Source: Dipteris shenzhenensis (Eukaryota > Polypodiophyta > Polypodiopsida > Gleicheniales). Taken from it: DNA of 64,000 bases. Made by a program: the position numbers and the translations under genes. The notes beneath the pieces are model-generated. The model made no database searches. It saw only the letters and a list, made by a program, of their open reading frames with translations, and was not told the origin of the DNA. The stretch is taken from NCBI GenBank assembly GCA_047967505.1, contig CM106539.1; one strand, 5' to 3'. Positions 11,867 to 22,935 of the stretch are shown one piece after another. Positions within the stretch are counted from its first letter, which is position 1. Every line of letters begins with the position of its first letter.

Positions 11867-12385
11867 GATAGGATTTTGGATTCTGGTGCTTCATTCCATG
11901 TTACTCCCCATAAGGAATGGTTCTCCACTTATGACAGTGGAAAGACAGGTTGTGTGCATCTTGGAAATGACTATGCATGTGACATAGTGGGAGTAGGTGA
12001 CAAAGTTTTCTTTTGCAAATGGGCCTGCATTTATTTTGAAACATGTGAGACATGTGCCTAAGTTGATCAAGAGTCTTATTTCAATGGGTCAGCTAGATGA
12101 TGCTAGTTTTCACACCACTTTTGGCTTTCAGAGTTGGAAAATTCAGAAGGGTTCTATGCTTTTGGCCAGGGGTGCCAAGTGTGGGACTTTGTATCCTTAC
12201 ATGTATGAGGGGTATTTGATCATGTTGTTGCAATAACCGAGCAGCCAAGCACTTCTTTGTGGCATTGCAGGTTGGGGCACATGAGCCAGAATGGAATGAA
12301 ACTCTTATGCCGTTTGGGTTATGTACCGCATTTGAGTTTCTCTGATTTTGAATTTTGTGAGCACTGTCTCTATGGGAAGCAGACT
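11867..12385 (+). pseudogene. Copia A protease and integrase start, frameshifted and truncated
   Basis: Downstream of the gag stop the frame encodes ILDSGASFHV, the aspartic protease active site (DSGA). A 2-bp deletion near 12,002 and a 1-bp deletion near 12,190 relative to copy B shift the frame. The GAG-pre-integrase segment WHCRLGHMSQNG...CEHCLYGKQT follows, with its HHCC zinc-binding residues. Homology ends there. Confidence 0.88.
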
Positions 12386-12558
12386 CTCGATTGTTGTTTT
12401 TCAAAGTTCAAAGCGGTCAGATTTTTTAATGTCACCTCACTATACAACGTGAGATTGCCAGCTTCATTCATCAGCAACAACAAAGTAGTAACATGATGTT
12501 GTCCAATTTCAATATGTTTGATTATACAATTCTAGCTAGTCAGTTCCAGTGCTTTTTA
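12386..12558. other. Sequence between Copia A and Copia B
   Basis: About 170 bp matches neither element. It ends in TTTTA (12,554-12,558), the left target-site duplication of Copia B; the same bases resume after B at 18,451. This is therefore the pre-insertion locus, and copy A was already truncated here or was truncated independently. Confidence 0.75.
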
Positions 12559-12729
12559 TGAGAGTGCTCTCAATGGAAGCAAGAATGGAAGAGGGAGAGA
12601 GAGAAATAGAGAGCCACACAAGTTTTGGTGGGTGCAGAACCACCCTAATCTTCTTTTTCATTCATTTATATATGTGTTTGAGTATTGTACATAACTGGGG
12701 TAAAGGCACAGTGACCTTTAACCCCCACA
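12559..12729 (-). repeat. 3' LTR of Copia B
   Basis: On the plus strand it reads TGAGAGTGCTC...ACCCCCACA. The adjacent GTGGGAGGT (reverse complement of 12,730-12,738) is the likely polypurine tract for plus-strand priming. Confidence 0.93.
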
Positions 12730-12886
12730 ACCTCCCACTTAAAGAACAATGTGCCTTTAAGGGAGAACAACCAGTGAGCATACTATCCAATGCCCATCAA
12801 TACATGACAATACTCAAACCGCTAACTAGGTAGACTCTTCATCAACATATCTGTAGGGTTATCATCTGTATGAACCTTGACAAGCT

Positions 12887-13334
12887 CTATGCGCTTGTCC
12901 TCAAGTACCTCCCTGATGAAATGGTACTGACCTCAATGTGTTTGTTCTTTGCATGAAAGACCGGATTCCGTGCTAGCTGAATAGCACTCATGGAATCACT
13001 ATGCAATGTTGGTACACCTGTATGAATCCCCAAATCTCCCACTAGCTGATCAAGCCATATAGCCTCCTTGTAACCCTCTGTGGCTGCAACATACTCAGCC
13101 TCTGTGGTAGACAAAGCAATGCACTTTTGTGCGCGAGACATCCACGACACTACACCACCTACAAAGGTGAACACATAACCAGAAGTGTGGATCTCCTACT
13201 ATCCACATGCCCTGCATAGTCTGAATCTGTGTACCCAAGTACACGCACGTCTCCTCTACCAAAGCAGATGCACATCTCCTTGGTACCCTTCATGTACCTC
13301 ATGATGCACTTAATTGCCTCCCAATGCCTCTTTC
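12887..13334 (-). pseudogene. Copia B RNase H domain
   Basis: The open part (13,174-12,887) begins in the connection region and contains SWMSRAQKCIALSTTEAEY, the Copia RNase H signature with its catalytic Glu, then DSMSAIQLARNPVFHAKNKH. It is separated from RT by a frame break near 13,335. RNase H would degrade the RNA strand of the RNA-DNA hybrid. Confidence 0.88.
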
Positions 13335-14288
13335 CTAGCTAACAACTCCCACTGCAAATGTAATGTCTGGTCTAGTAGCTATCATAGCATACATAAGACT
13401 CCCAACTGCTGATGCATAAGGAACCTTGGCCATCATGTCCCTTTCCTCATCTAATTTGGGACTATCTGTATGACTCAGTTTCACATATGGAGGCAATGGA
13501 GTACTCACTGCCTTCCCCCCCTTCATATTGAAACGCTGCAATACTTTTGTAACATACTGTTTTTGTGAAAGCCAAAGGAGTTTCCTACTCCGATCACGTG
13601 TGATGCGCATACCAAGAATATGACCTGCAAGTCCCAAATCCTTCATATCAAAGGCCTCATGCAACTTGGCCTTTAATGCTTCTAGCTCATAAGTATTCTT
13701 GCTAGCCAATAGCATATCATTCACATACAGTGCCAAGATTATCAGGCTATTATCCTTAGCCCTTTTAGTGTAGAGGCAGTGATCAATTTCACTCCTTCTA
13801 AAACCCGGACCGAATGAAAGCATCAAACTTCTGATACCATTCTCTAGGCGCTTACTTAAGACCATAGAGACTCTTCTTCAGCTTGCAAACTAAATGCTCT
13901 TTGCCCTTTTCTTCAAAGCCTTCCAACTGCACCATGTAAATTTCCTCATGCAAATCCCCATGCTGGAAAGCTATCTTGACATCCATCTGCATAAGCTCCA
14001 TATCCTCTGATGCCACTAGTCCAAGCATGCATCTAAGTGTGGTCATCTTCACAACCGGAGAGAATATCTCATCAAAGTCCACACCCTTCTCTTGCTTGAA
14101 CCCTTTAGCGACCAAACGGGCCTTGTACCTAGGCACATCATCACCTGTGACCTTCATTTTATAGACTCATTTACATGGCAAGGCTTTCTTTCCATATGGC
14201 AAGGAAACCAAGTCCCAAGTCTTATTCTTCATAAGTGAACTCATCTCTGATTGCATAGCATACTCCCACTTGCATTGATCCTCGCGCA
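13335..14288 (-). pseudogene. Copia B reverse transcriptase, broken
   Basis: RT is spread over two frames. The first part (to 13,852) has RYKARLVAKGFKQEKGVDF and the LMQMDVK...HGDLHEEIYM block, and ends at TAA in SLYGLK, where the family has Gln. An earlier TGA replaces the expected Trp just before MKVTGDD. The second part (13,865-13,335) carries the catalytic motif as YVNDML rather than the usual YVDDML, so one of the two active-site aspartates is Asn. A frameshift lies near 13,800. These changes make the enzyme inactive. Confidence 0.9.
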
Positions 14289-15488
14289 TCATAGCCTCTC
14301 TGTAGCAAGAACGTCCCCACAATCAATAAGCATCACATAGTCTACCCCTGGAACAAACCTATCAGGCGGTCTAGACACTCTAGATGATCTTCTCAAGGGC
14401 ATTTCAGCTTGTTGTCCCACCTGCATATCAGCCACATTTGGCTCATCATTTCCACCAATAGATGATCCATCATCTACCCTTGATTGTATACCTGTGGGAG
14501 TACTTGGTGGTACCATTTCTTGCACATTTGGTGCATGGACAGCTCGCTGTCTATCAACATATGTAGGTGGATTCACATCCTGGAAAGTGATTCTCCTCAT
14601 TTCCACATCCCTCATGGGTGCCTTATGCATCTTCTTCTCATTCAAGACTACATCATGGCTGCATATGATCTTCTTTGCTTCTGGATCATAGAGATGATAG
14701 CCCATCTCTCCACTTTCACCATAACCCAGAAAGATGCATTTCCTAGACTTAGGATCTAGCTTCTTTCGAAGCTCTTTTGGTAGATGTGCATATGTCTCAC
14801 GCCCAAATATACGCAAATGAGAGTAAGAGGGCTTCTTGCCACTCCATGCCTCTTTAGGAATACCACCATCCAAACTCTTACTAGGTGATCTATTGATCAT
14901 ATGCACTGCAGTCTTCATTGCCTCAGCCCAAAAACCACCAGAAAGACTTGCATTGGAAAGCATGCATTGCAATCTTTCTTGAATGGTACGGTTCATCTTT
15001 TCATTAACTGGATTTTGCTCTGGAGTACGAGGGGATGTGAGCTCCCTCTTAATCCCATGTGTATCACAGAAATGCTGAAAGTCATGAGAGAGATACTCTC
15101 CACCATTGTCAGTCCGTAGGCATTTAAGCATTCTACCTGCCTGATTCTCAACCAAGGCCAGCCATTTTTGAAATACCTGGAACACATCACTCTTCCGAGC
15201 TATAGCATAAGCCCACACTTTCCTAGTTGCATCATCAATGAATGTCACATAGTATTCAGTCCCGCCTAATGGCCATGTAGGCATGGGACCACATACGTCT
15301 GAATGCACCAAATCAAGCTTTTCAAACTCTTTCTTTCCCCTTCTTTTATGGGCTGATTTAGTCTGCTTCCCATAGAGACAGTGCTCACAAAATTCAAAAT
15401 CAGAGAAACTCAAATGCGGTACATAACCCGAATGGCATAAGAGTTTCATTCCATTCTGGCTCATGTGCCCCAACCTGCAATGCCACAA
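14289..15488 (-). pseudogene. Copia B integrase
   Basis: This 399-codon open frame starts with the zinc-binding segment WHCRLGHMSQ...CEHCLYGKQ and continues through the catalytic rve core: D in VHSDVCGPM, D in LRTDNGGEYL, E in PEQNPVNEKMNRT. The family usually has QQNG, so PEQNPVNE is altered. The C-terminal region (DPKSRKCIFLGYGESGEMGY) is typical of Copia integrase. The frame is broken at 14,289 just before RT. It would join element cDNA to the chromosome. Confidence 0.92.
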
Positions 15489-15536
15489 AGAAGTGCTTGG
15501 CTGCTCGGTTATTGCAACAACATGATCAAATACCCC

Positions 15537-15884
15537 TCATACATGTAAGGGATACAAAGTCCCACACTTGGCACCCCTAGCCAAAAGCATAGAGCCCTTC
15601 CGAATTTTCCAACTCTGAAAGCCAAAAGTGGTGTGAAAACCAGCATCATCTAGCTGACCCACTGAAATAAGACTCTTGGTCAACTTAGGCACATGTCTCA
15701 CATGTTTCAAAATAAATGCAGACCCATTTGCAAAAGAAAACTTTATGTCACCTACTCCCACTATGTCACATGCATAGTCATTTCCAAGATGCACACAACC
15801 TGTCTTTCCACTGTTATAAGTGGAGAACCATTCCTTATGGGGACTAACATGGAATGAAGCACCAGAATCCAAAATCCAATCCTA
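15537..15884 (-). pseudogene. Copia B protease, bounded by two in-frame stops
   Basis: The segment opens directly after the gag TAG (15,882-15,884) with DWILDSGASFHV, the aspartic protease motif, and runs in the same frame to a TGA at 15,537-15,539. The same frame resumes in integrase, so gag, protease and integrase are one frame interrupted by two stops. Copy A shares the TAG, and its DNA also retains the TATGAGG string that forms the TGA. Confidence 0.85.
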
Positions 15885-16829
15885 GGAATATGCATCATCT
15901 GAAGTGGTAAGCAACTCTGCAGATAAACTAGACATGAAGAGAACGTCATTGTCACTATCATGTGTGACTACATTGATCTCCTCGATCTTCACTTTTCCTT
16001 TGTCCTCCCTTGGACTCTCTTCCTTTTGATTTGCACCCCAATTTGCATTCTTTTTCTTATCCTTTTGCTCTCTTTTCAGCTTGTAGCAATCCTTTTTCAT
16101 ATGGCTCTTCTTGCCACAGTGGTAACACTCAATGTTCCATGCCCTGGATTTGCTATGAGGCTTCCCTCTTTCTTGGGACTTCCCTCTGAATTGTGATCTG
16201 CCCCTTTGCACATTTAAGGCTGCATCCTGCTTGTTGCCGTCCATAGACTTCCGTCTAATCTCCTCAGCCAACAAGCTACCCACAACATCATCAAATTTCA
16301 GTACTCCACCAGGTGCAGAGTTACTGACAACTGTATGGAAGGTATCCCATGAGGATGGCAATGAACATAAGAGAAATATTGCCTTAGTCTCCGCATCAAA
16401 ATTCATCTTCTGAGCTTGAAGCTGGCTGAAAATAATATTGAATTCATTCAAGTGAGAAGCAATGGAGACCCCTTCCATCATCTGCAGCTCAAACAACCTC
16501 TTCATGAGGTAAACTTTATAAGAGGCAGTCTCCTTTTCATAAGTGGCACACAATTTCTTCCACAAATCTTCCATAGTCTGCTCATTTACTACTGTGAAAT
16601 AAACTGACTCTGCAAGATGAAGTCTAATAGTAGACTTTGCTAATGCATCCAACTCATTCCAATCATCCTCAGACATATTTGCAGGCTTAGCTTCAATCCC
16701 TGCCAAGGGTTTAATCTGCTTCTTTTGAATAAGCACATCCCTTATTTGTTCTTTCCACAAAGAAAAGTTTGTCCCATTAAACTTTTTAATGCTAAAAAAC
16801 TCCTTTTCAGACATGGAAGAGGATGCCAT
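15882..16829 (-). pseudogene. Copia B gag (315 codons)
   Basis: The frame is open from ATG at 16,829 to TAG. The N-terminus has FFSIKKFNGTNFSLWKEQIR, typical of the DUF4219/UBN2 gag family. A CCHC zinc knuckle (CYHCGKKSHMKKDC) lies near residue 220, with Ser where copy A has the more usual Gly before His. A lysine-rich linker and an acidic tail follow. Gag itself is intact here; it is called a pseudogene only because the element's gag-pol frame is stopped. Confidence 0.88.
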
Positions 16830-18265
16830 GATGCAAATGAAGCAGAAATCCCAAATGCTAGTGCCTACAAGAGAGAATCACACCAAATACCAGGTGCACC
16901 CAAATGTTATGCCACAATAGAGTGAAATATCACCAAAACTCATGTCTCAAAGCATCAAAAGATGCATCTGACTCATGTTCATATACTATGCATCCATATG
17001 AGCAAATCTGGCCCAAAAGAAAATGCCAACTGCAATGGCAATCCAAAATGCCAATAAGTGCCAAATGACTCAAGCATAAACACTGTCCACTGGCATATGC
17101 ATTAATAATATCTCATCCAAGAGAGCATAGCACTATCAGTGCATCACCTGCAATGTGTCAAAGCTGTCCCTCAGCATAATATAGCATCTATGTGCAAAGT
17201 GTCCATAAAAAATAGCATCCCACAAGGTAATTTGGACCTATCAGCGCATCCAATGAGGATCGCAATGCATCCAAATGGCCTATAAATCATCCACTGCAAC
17301 CCAATGCACAACACAAATCAGCACACATGGCTCAAACTGCAACCAGAGTGATCTGCATAAGGTATGCTCAAGAAATCGTGGTCTCACGGTAATGACCGCC
17401 TGAGATGCCTCAAAACATGGGCGCCATTGCATAATCGGACTCAGCAAGAAAATCTGCAAATATCTCTCTTCTGCTGGAACTCCAAAATCCCAACCGATGA
17501 GTGAGAAATGGGAGTTAACACTTATCCATTGCCATGTGGCATAAATCTAAGGTTTCAAAACCTTAGAATGAAAAATGCATAACAGAGAGATGAAATCAAA
17601 TACACAGAGATCTATAACTCTGAAAATCCTCCACCGAATCGCATAAGAACTGACAGGTAGGGGTTTTTGGGCATCCGGAACGCAATGGGACAGACGGTTT
17701 TGGAAACCGTGGTCTCAATCACTGGGTCCAACACACGGACTGAAAAACGTTTTTGGAAACAGAGCTGTTTGCAAACTCCACCAAAGTGCAAATGATGAGC
17801 AACATAGAAGTTTTAGGACCTCCTGAGTCCACCGAAACTGACAGATGTGCAAATGGTTGCTCCAAACTTGAGTTCCAACACCCGGGCAGAAAAACGCAGA
17901 AACTGACACAGTGAGTCAGAAATCCAATGAAATGATCCCAGATTCAAGAATGAAGGTGTTTCCAAGCTCCTGAAGTGAAGTGGACACCAAAAGCAAGCAA
18001 TAGTTACCTCTACAAGTCAATACGGAGTCTCTGTCATCGAACGGAACAGGGAAAAGCTCAAAAAACGAATTTTTCTTTGAAAACACTTAACAGGCTCTTA
18101 AAACCACTTCGTAAAACCAAAGTGACTTTTCCAAAGATTCCTCCAAGGTCTCTACACACTCGGATGCAAGTAAACTCACCCACAAAGCTTCCCACAGAGC
18201 TTCTCCTTCCTCCCACAGAGCTGTTGAGCTTCAAGCATTCACGCACACTCAGCTAGATCACCCGG
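16830..18265 (-). other. Copia B untranslated leader
   Basis: About 1.44 kb lies between the PBS and gag with no significant open frame. It matches the leader of copy A (9,492-10,918). The length is unusual for a Copia element with 171-bp LTRs and may hold packaging or promoter signals, but none can be identified by eye. Confidence 0.7.
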
Positions 18266-18277
18266 GCTCTGATACCA
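18266..18277 (-). promoter_or_regulatory. Primer-binding site of Copia B
   Basis: GCTCTGATACCA on the plus strand is TGGTATCAGAGC on the element strand, complementary to initiator tRNA-Met, two bases from the LTR. Confidence 0.93.
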
Positions 18278-18279
18278 GT

Positions 18280-18450
18280 TGAGAGTGCTCTCAACGGAAG
18301 CAAGAACGGAAGAGGGAGAGAGAGAAACAGAGAGCCACACAAGTTTTGGTGGGTGCAGAACCACCCTAATCTTCTTTTTCATTCATTTATATATGTGTTT
18401 GAGTATTGTACATAACCAGGGTAAAGGCACAGTGACCTTTAACCCCCACA
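18280..18450 (-). repeat. 5' LTR of Copia B
   Basis: This is the 171-bp partner of 12,559-12,729. The five differences between the two LTRs are all transitions. Confidence 0.95.
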
Positions 18451-18455
18451 TTTTA

Positions 18456-21289
18456 TCCATTGTACATCGCAAGGTCATCAACTTTATTGTTATGTAATAC
18501 AGTAGCACCCTACTCCTACATAGTTTTAATTTGTTTTCCTCACTGACTAAGGGAGACGTAGCACTTACTGTCCCCTTCTGTAAATATGCTTTATCTACAT
18601 TTCTTTTTTAAGGTTGTACATAAAAATCCTTATACGTGTTATATCCTTTTTAAAGTAAGTACCCATTATGCATGATGTGATTTTCCTTTGCACAAAGTCA
18701 CACTTTAAATATGTTATTCATGCGTAACTTAATTTACGCTCAATTATTACATGTTAAATTCCTATTATTAGTTGTTATAGTCATCGTTTTTTGTGAGTTC
18801 TCATCTTTCGAACGTACTAACAAAAATTCATTGGTTCACGAGCACATTTTCCTTGTATTTACAAAGAAATTAAATTTTGTGTTTCTTTGTTTACAAGTGA
18901 ATATCCATAACACAGATTTCTTATGATCATTTGAATAATATTAATTATGTACTATTACTTATTTGAGGCTACTAATCATGTGACTCTCTTTATTCAAAAT
19001 GCTAAAGTGAGACCACTACATGTACTCAGTAATAAACCTTCATTTTTACATTATTATTACAAAATCTTAATGGTAGCTACTCATTCGCCACTGCTACAAC
19101 CACCATTACTTACATATTGTAGTATCTTCAACACTTGGCATATCCAATCGAACTTGCTACACTTGCAATTGCTTCACTCCTATGAATTATAACAGATGAA
19201 GATAACACATGCTAATAAAATAACTTTCATAACACCTCTCACCCTAACTCTTGAGATGTGCTTTTCATACCTATGTTTACAAGTGTATTTACTGTTGAAG
19301 AAGTATAAGTTTGAATCTATAATTATTGGATGGAAGTTCCAACATTGCTTAACTACTTCTCCCTTATTAATAGCATGCTATATGAAGTACTGCAATAAAA
19401 TAACGTACATAGCCCCCCCTCCAATCATCCCCCTAGGTCTTAAGGTGGACTTCCGATACCTATATTTATAATTACATTCATTGTTAAAATAATTGAAGTT
19501 TAAATTCATAATTACTGGGAAAAACTTCTAGTATTGCTTGAAAACTTCTTCCCCTATTAATATCATGTATATCACAATATTATTTTCATAATATAAGCCT
19601 AGAAAAGGCTTAGATCCTAGTTCCTCTATGTCGTTCAAATAAGCAACACTATCTAACAATCAGTGTCCTGTGTGGTTTTTCGCTATTTGCTGATAACTAG
19701 CTACTGTAAGATATTACACATACATAGATCACCACCTCATTACATATAATCAACTTTATTAGGCTTACAACTTCCTCATTACTACGGCTACTTGAAGTCA
19801 GAGTCTATACTTTCTAGATATCAAGTTTGGTACTGCTCAAATATTTATTCCCGTATTAATGTGATGTATGACACACCACTAATCTTGCAATACGTACTAC
19901 TTGATTACATGCAAATAATTTCATAATCATATCTACATCTTACAAAGACACGTTCAAAATGAACTAAAATGTTTACCATCACATTCTAACAACAACAATC
20001 CGTGGTCCTACCTGCAAATTATAACAAAAACATAACCCGACTTGTCATTAAAGAATATATAATTATACAACATGATTGACGAAGTCATCCAACACCACAC
20101 ACATCTACATTCTCCATCATCTTCCTTATGTTAACATTTCCCTGCTCGAAATGAATTACAAGCTCCTCTTAACTAACTTCATTGCAACTCCTCACATTTA
20201 CTATACTACATATACAGACACTATACAAAATAAAGTGTATTTTTCATTTCCAAATCCAAGTGTCACGTCAACTATAATAAAAAAACAATGTGGACATATC
20301 TTCATGACTTAATCTCTTCCTTTTACAAATGTACTGTTTCACTAACTTTTCAACATCCACACAGACATTGATCCTGAAGCCATGGACATAACAACCAAAT
20401 GCCATTCTAAAGAAATAGACATCGACCCAATATTTCTCATATTGTATCCACAAAATAGGTGTATCTTTCTGTGCATATCTTACATGATGGTGGGATTCCA
20501 TATCACACTAAAAGCATTAAGAAAAATAGCGTACTTGCATTGTATGAACTCTTCACAAATGTCTGACTTTGAGCGGGTAGAATGGAGTCAATAGTTCTTT
20601 GAATCTAAGTTCTTCCAAGAACCTTACCAGAACTTCAAAAGCATTTCCCAATATCTGGAAGCATTGTAAAACAATAACTATCACTATGCATCGAAGACTT
20701 ATTGTTTTCTTTTAAACATGCTGGTTCATGTTTGAAATAGATCATTCACAAAGTGAAATTAACAACAACCCTCGTGAAATAAAACAACTCACACTGAAGC
20801 CACAGAAATTACAATTCATCATAAAGTATCACGAAATGTTAATTTTCCCACACAAAATTGACACCGTGAGACGAAAAAAAGTTCGTTAGATAGAAGACAT
20901 GGCCACTACATTAGAAGACATCAAATTAGCAAGAATACACTCATTAGTATAAACGACTTTGATGCACATCTTGAACGAGAAATTCCCAACGGCATTAATT
21001 CATACTGAGACTACTAGACGTAAAATGTCGAACATTAAAAAAAGAAATCTAACCACAACAATAGCATGTGACGATGGCTACCAGCAATCAAAATAGTAGC
21101 CACCAACAAAAACAGATGCAGTAGCATAAGAATGTGCCAACAATAATAGTACCAAAAGAAAACTTAAACTCAGAAGTAGCAGGAGTGAAATAGAAAAGGA
21201 AACAAACACGCATAACCGATGAATGTATAATATCTAAAAAATATTTAGTAGCATTTGGAACTCCTTCAAAGGTTGTAGAAAAATATATT
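18456..21289. other. AT-rich intergenic sequence
   Basis: No gene is recognisable. Open frames are short and hydrophobic or AT-driven. The last ~400 bases may be the upstream part of the Helitron relic, but no motif supports that. Confidence 0.5.
19214..19573 (+). repeat. Diverged ~180-bp tandem repeat
   Basis: Two units start with AATAAAATAAC at 19,214 and 19,394. They share TACCTATRTTTA, TTTGAATCTATAATTA/TTTAAATTCATAATTA and CCCYTATTAATAKCATG in the same order. A weaker third copy may begin near 19,790. Confidence 0.7.
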
Positions 21290-22935
21290 AGTACAATTCA
21301 AGATACTCCAATGTACAAATGCTTATCTTGTGAGCATCTATTATTTAAAAAACAAACAGCATATATAAAGGAAAGTACACACACTTGGATAATGGGCAAA
21401 AGACAACAAATTTCCCTTTCGAGAGGAAAAAACAATGTTTTGCAGAGAATGTAAGACAACCATAAAAGCAAATAACATTCCCAAATACTTCGTCCCCCAG
21501 CAAATACAACAGAATGCCATGTTGTCAAACTTGGCAATCTCAATGACATTGAAGAATGATTGGTTGCTCCAAGAATAGCATTTACTCATATAAGAGAATT
21601 ATCACATGGTGGTGGACAGTATGGGGTACAAGGTAGTGATGGCTGACACAAGTAAAGTGCAATACATTTTCCATGATTTATAAATGATGAATCATCGATA
21701 ATACTTGGAATTCAAACAAATACTACAATATAAGAGCACGTACATGCTCAAAAAAGTCCATCCAATTATCCCAATGTGAGCGTTACACACACTTATTGAA
21801 ACGCACTTTACAAATCCAACAACATAGAAATTAAAGAGAAATGGACCAATCATTTGCAATGAACACTATATTCAGAGCAGAATATAGAAGAAGAAGACAA
21901 CCAAGAATTTGATACAAATGACATTGAGGAGACTTACACAGACACTTTAATACACAACCTCATCACAACTAAACAAGTGATAGATTCCAAAACTGACATC
22001 AACTACATAGCTCCTTGTGAGAACAACAAACCACGGGGACTATTTCAAGACAAGAACAAAGAGGAGTTGAATTTCCCTACACTTTTCTTTGGCTCAAAAA
22101 GACATATTCAAAATCCAAGACTAACGTACCAATACATTGCAAAGTGGGACTTAACACATGCATCCCTCAAGTTCTCGTAAAATATACTGAATCTTTTCTT
22201 CAAATCAATTAAGGTCCTCATCAATCAAGTAATGCAATCTATTTGGGTACAATCACGCAAAGGTACACTACATAATTGAATGGTACATGCAAAAGATGTT
22301 ATAAACGATACCAATATTGAAGCCATTTTGAAGTTGAAAATCGAATACAAGGACTTCAAAAACCTACATACTTCTTCAAATCACCGTAAAGAAACTAAGA
22401 AAAGATGCATTCACAATGATGAGGCAGTTAGGGCCTACAACCTTGTTCATGATGTTATCGTGTGCAGAGAGACTATGGGAACCTTTAACAAAATGTTTGC
22501 ATGACATATACTCAACCAAAAACAAAGAACACATGGTGCAAGAGAGCACGACTGCTGAAATAAGAGAATTAATAAGAGACAATCCAACAATTTGTGCGAG
22601 GTATTACACTCACAAACTCCAACGATTCCTCAATCTGGTAATGAAGGATGAAGAAATACTAGGAAATGTACTCGATTACTTCTTCATCACATAATTCCAA
22701 AGCAGAGGAAGCCAACATGAACATGGCATCATGTGGATAGAATATGCACCAACGTATGGTATTCATGAGACTAGCGACATCATGTCTTTCGTTTAATGAA
22801 TACATAGCGTGTGACAAGATGCTAGCACCAAATATCAAGGACATCCTAACACATAGACATACATCTATATGTCATACAATACACATTAGCACTATGATCA
22901 CAAATAGAAAAACCAACCCTTAGGAGAATCCCACC
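21290..22935 (+). pseudogene. Decayed Helitron Rep N-terminal region (Helitron_like_N)
   Basis: Reading across several frames gives, in order, the landmarks of a Helitron replication initiator. First a CxxC pair (YKCLSCEHLLFKKQ), then CRECKTTIKANNIPKYF, IRELSHGGGQYGVQG, and YIAPCENNKPRGL. EELNFPTLFFG, then YIAKWDLTHA, the segment EYKDFKNLHTSS, and MMRQLGPTTLFMMLSCAE follow. Next comes RGSQHEHGIMWIEYAP, which contains the HUH metal-binding motif (HEH) needed to nick single-stranded DNA, and last CDKMLAPNIKDILTHRHTS. At least five frameshifts or stops break it. No helicase domain follows and no Helitron ends were found. The motif style resembles Helitron2/Helentron-type Rep proteins, but that assignment is inference. 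Confidence 0.85.

Larger units (their letters stand above)
9307..12385 (+). mobile_element. Copia retrotransposon A, 3'-truncated
   Basis: This is a plus-strand Ty1/Copia element of the same family as copy B (12,559-18,450, opposite strand). It has a 171-bp 5' LTR, a PBS, a ~1.43-kb leader, gag, the protease and the start of integrase. Homology to B stops abruptly at 12,385 inside the integrase zinc-finger region, just after the peptide CEHCLYGKQT. RT, RNase H and the 3' LTR are missing. It carries a nonsense codon in gag, a 2-bp deletion near 12,002 and a 1-bp deletion near 12,190, so it cannot be autonomous. Confidence 0.93.
12559..18450 (-). mobile_element. Copia retrotransposon B, full-length but decayed
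   Basis: This minus-strand Ty1/Copia element of 5,892 bp is bounded by 171-bp LTRs and a perfect 5-bp target-site duplication, TTTTA (12,554-12,558 and 18,451-18,455). Domain order in its own sense is leader, gag, protease, integrase, RT, RNase H, 3' LTR, which defines Copia. The two LTRs differ at five positions, all transitions. Gag and pol lie in one frame, separated by a TAG, with further stops and frameshifts in pol. It is structurally complete but not coding-competent. Confidence 0.96.
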
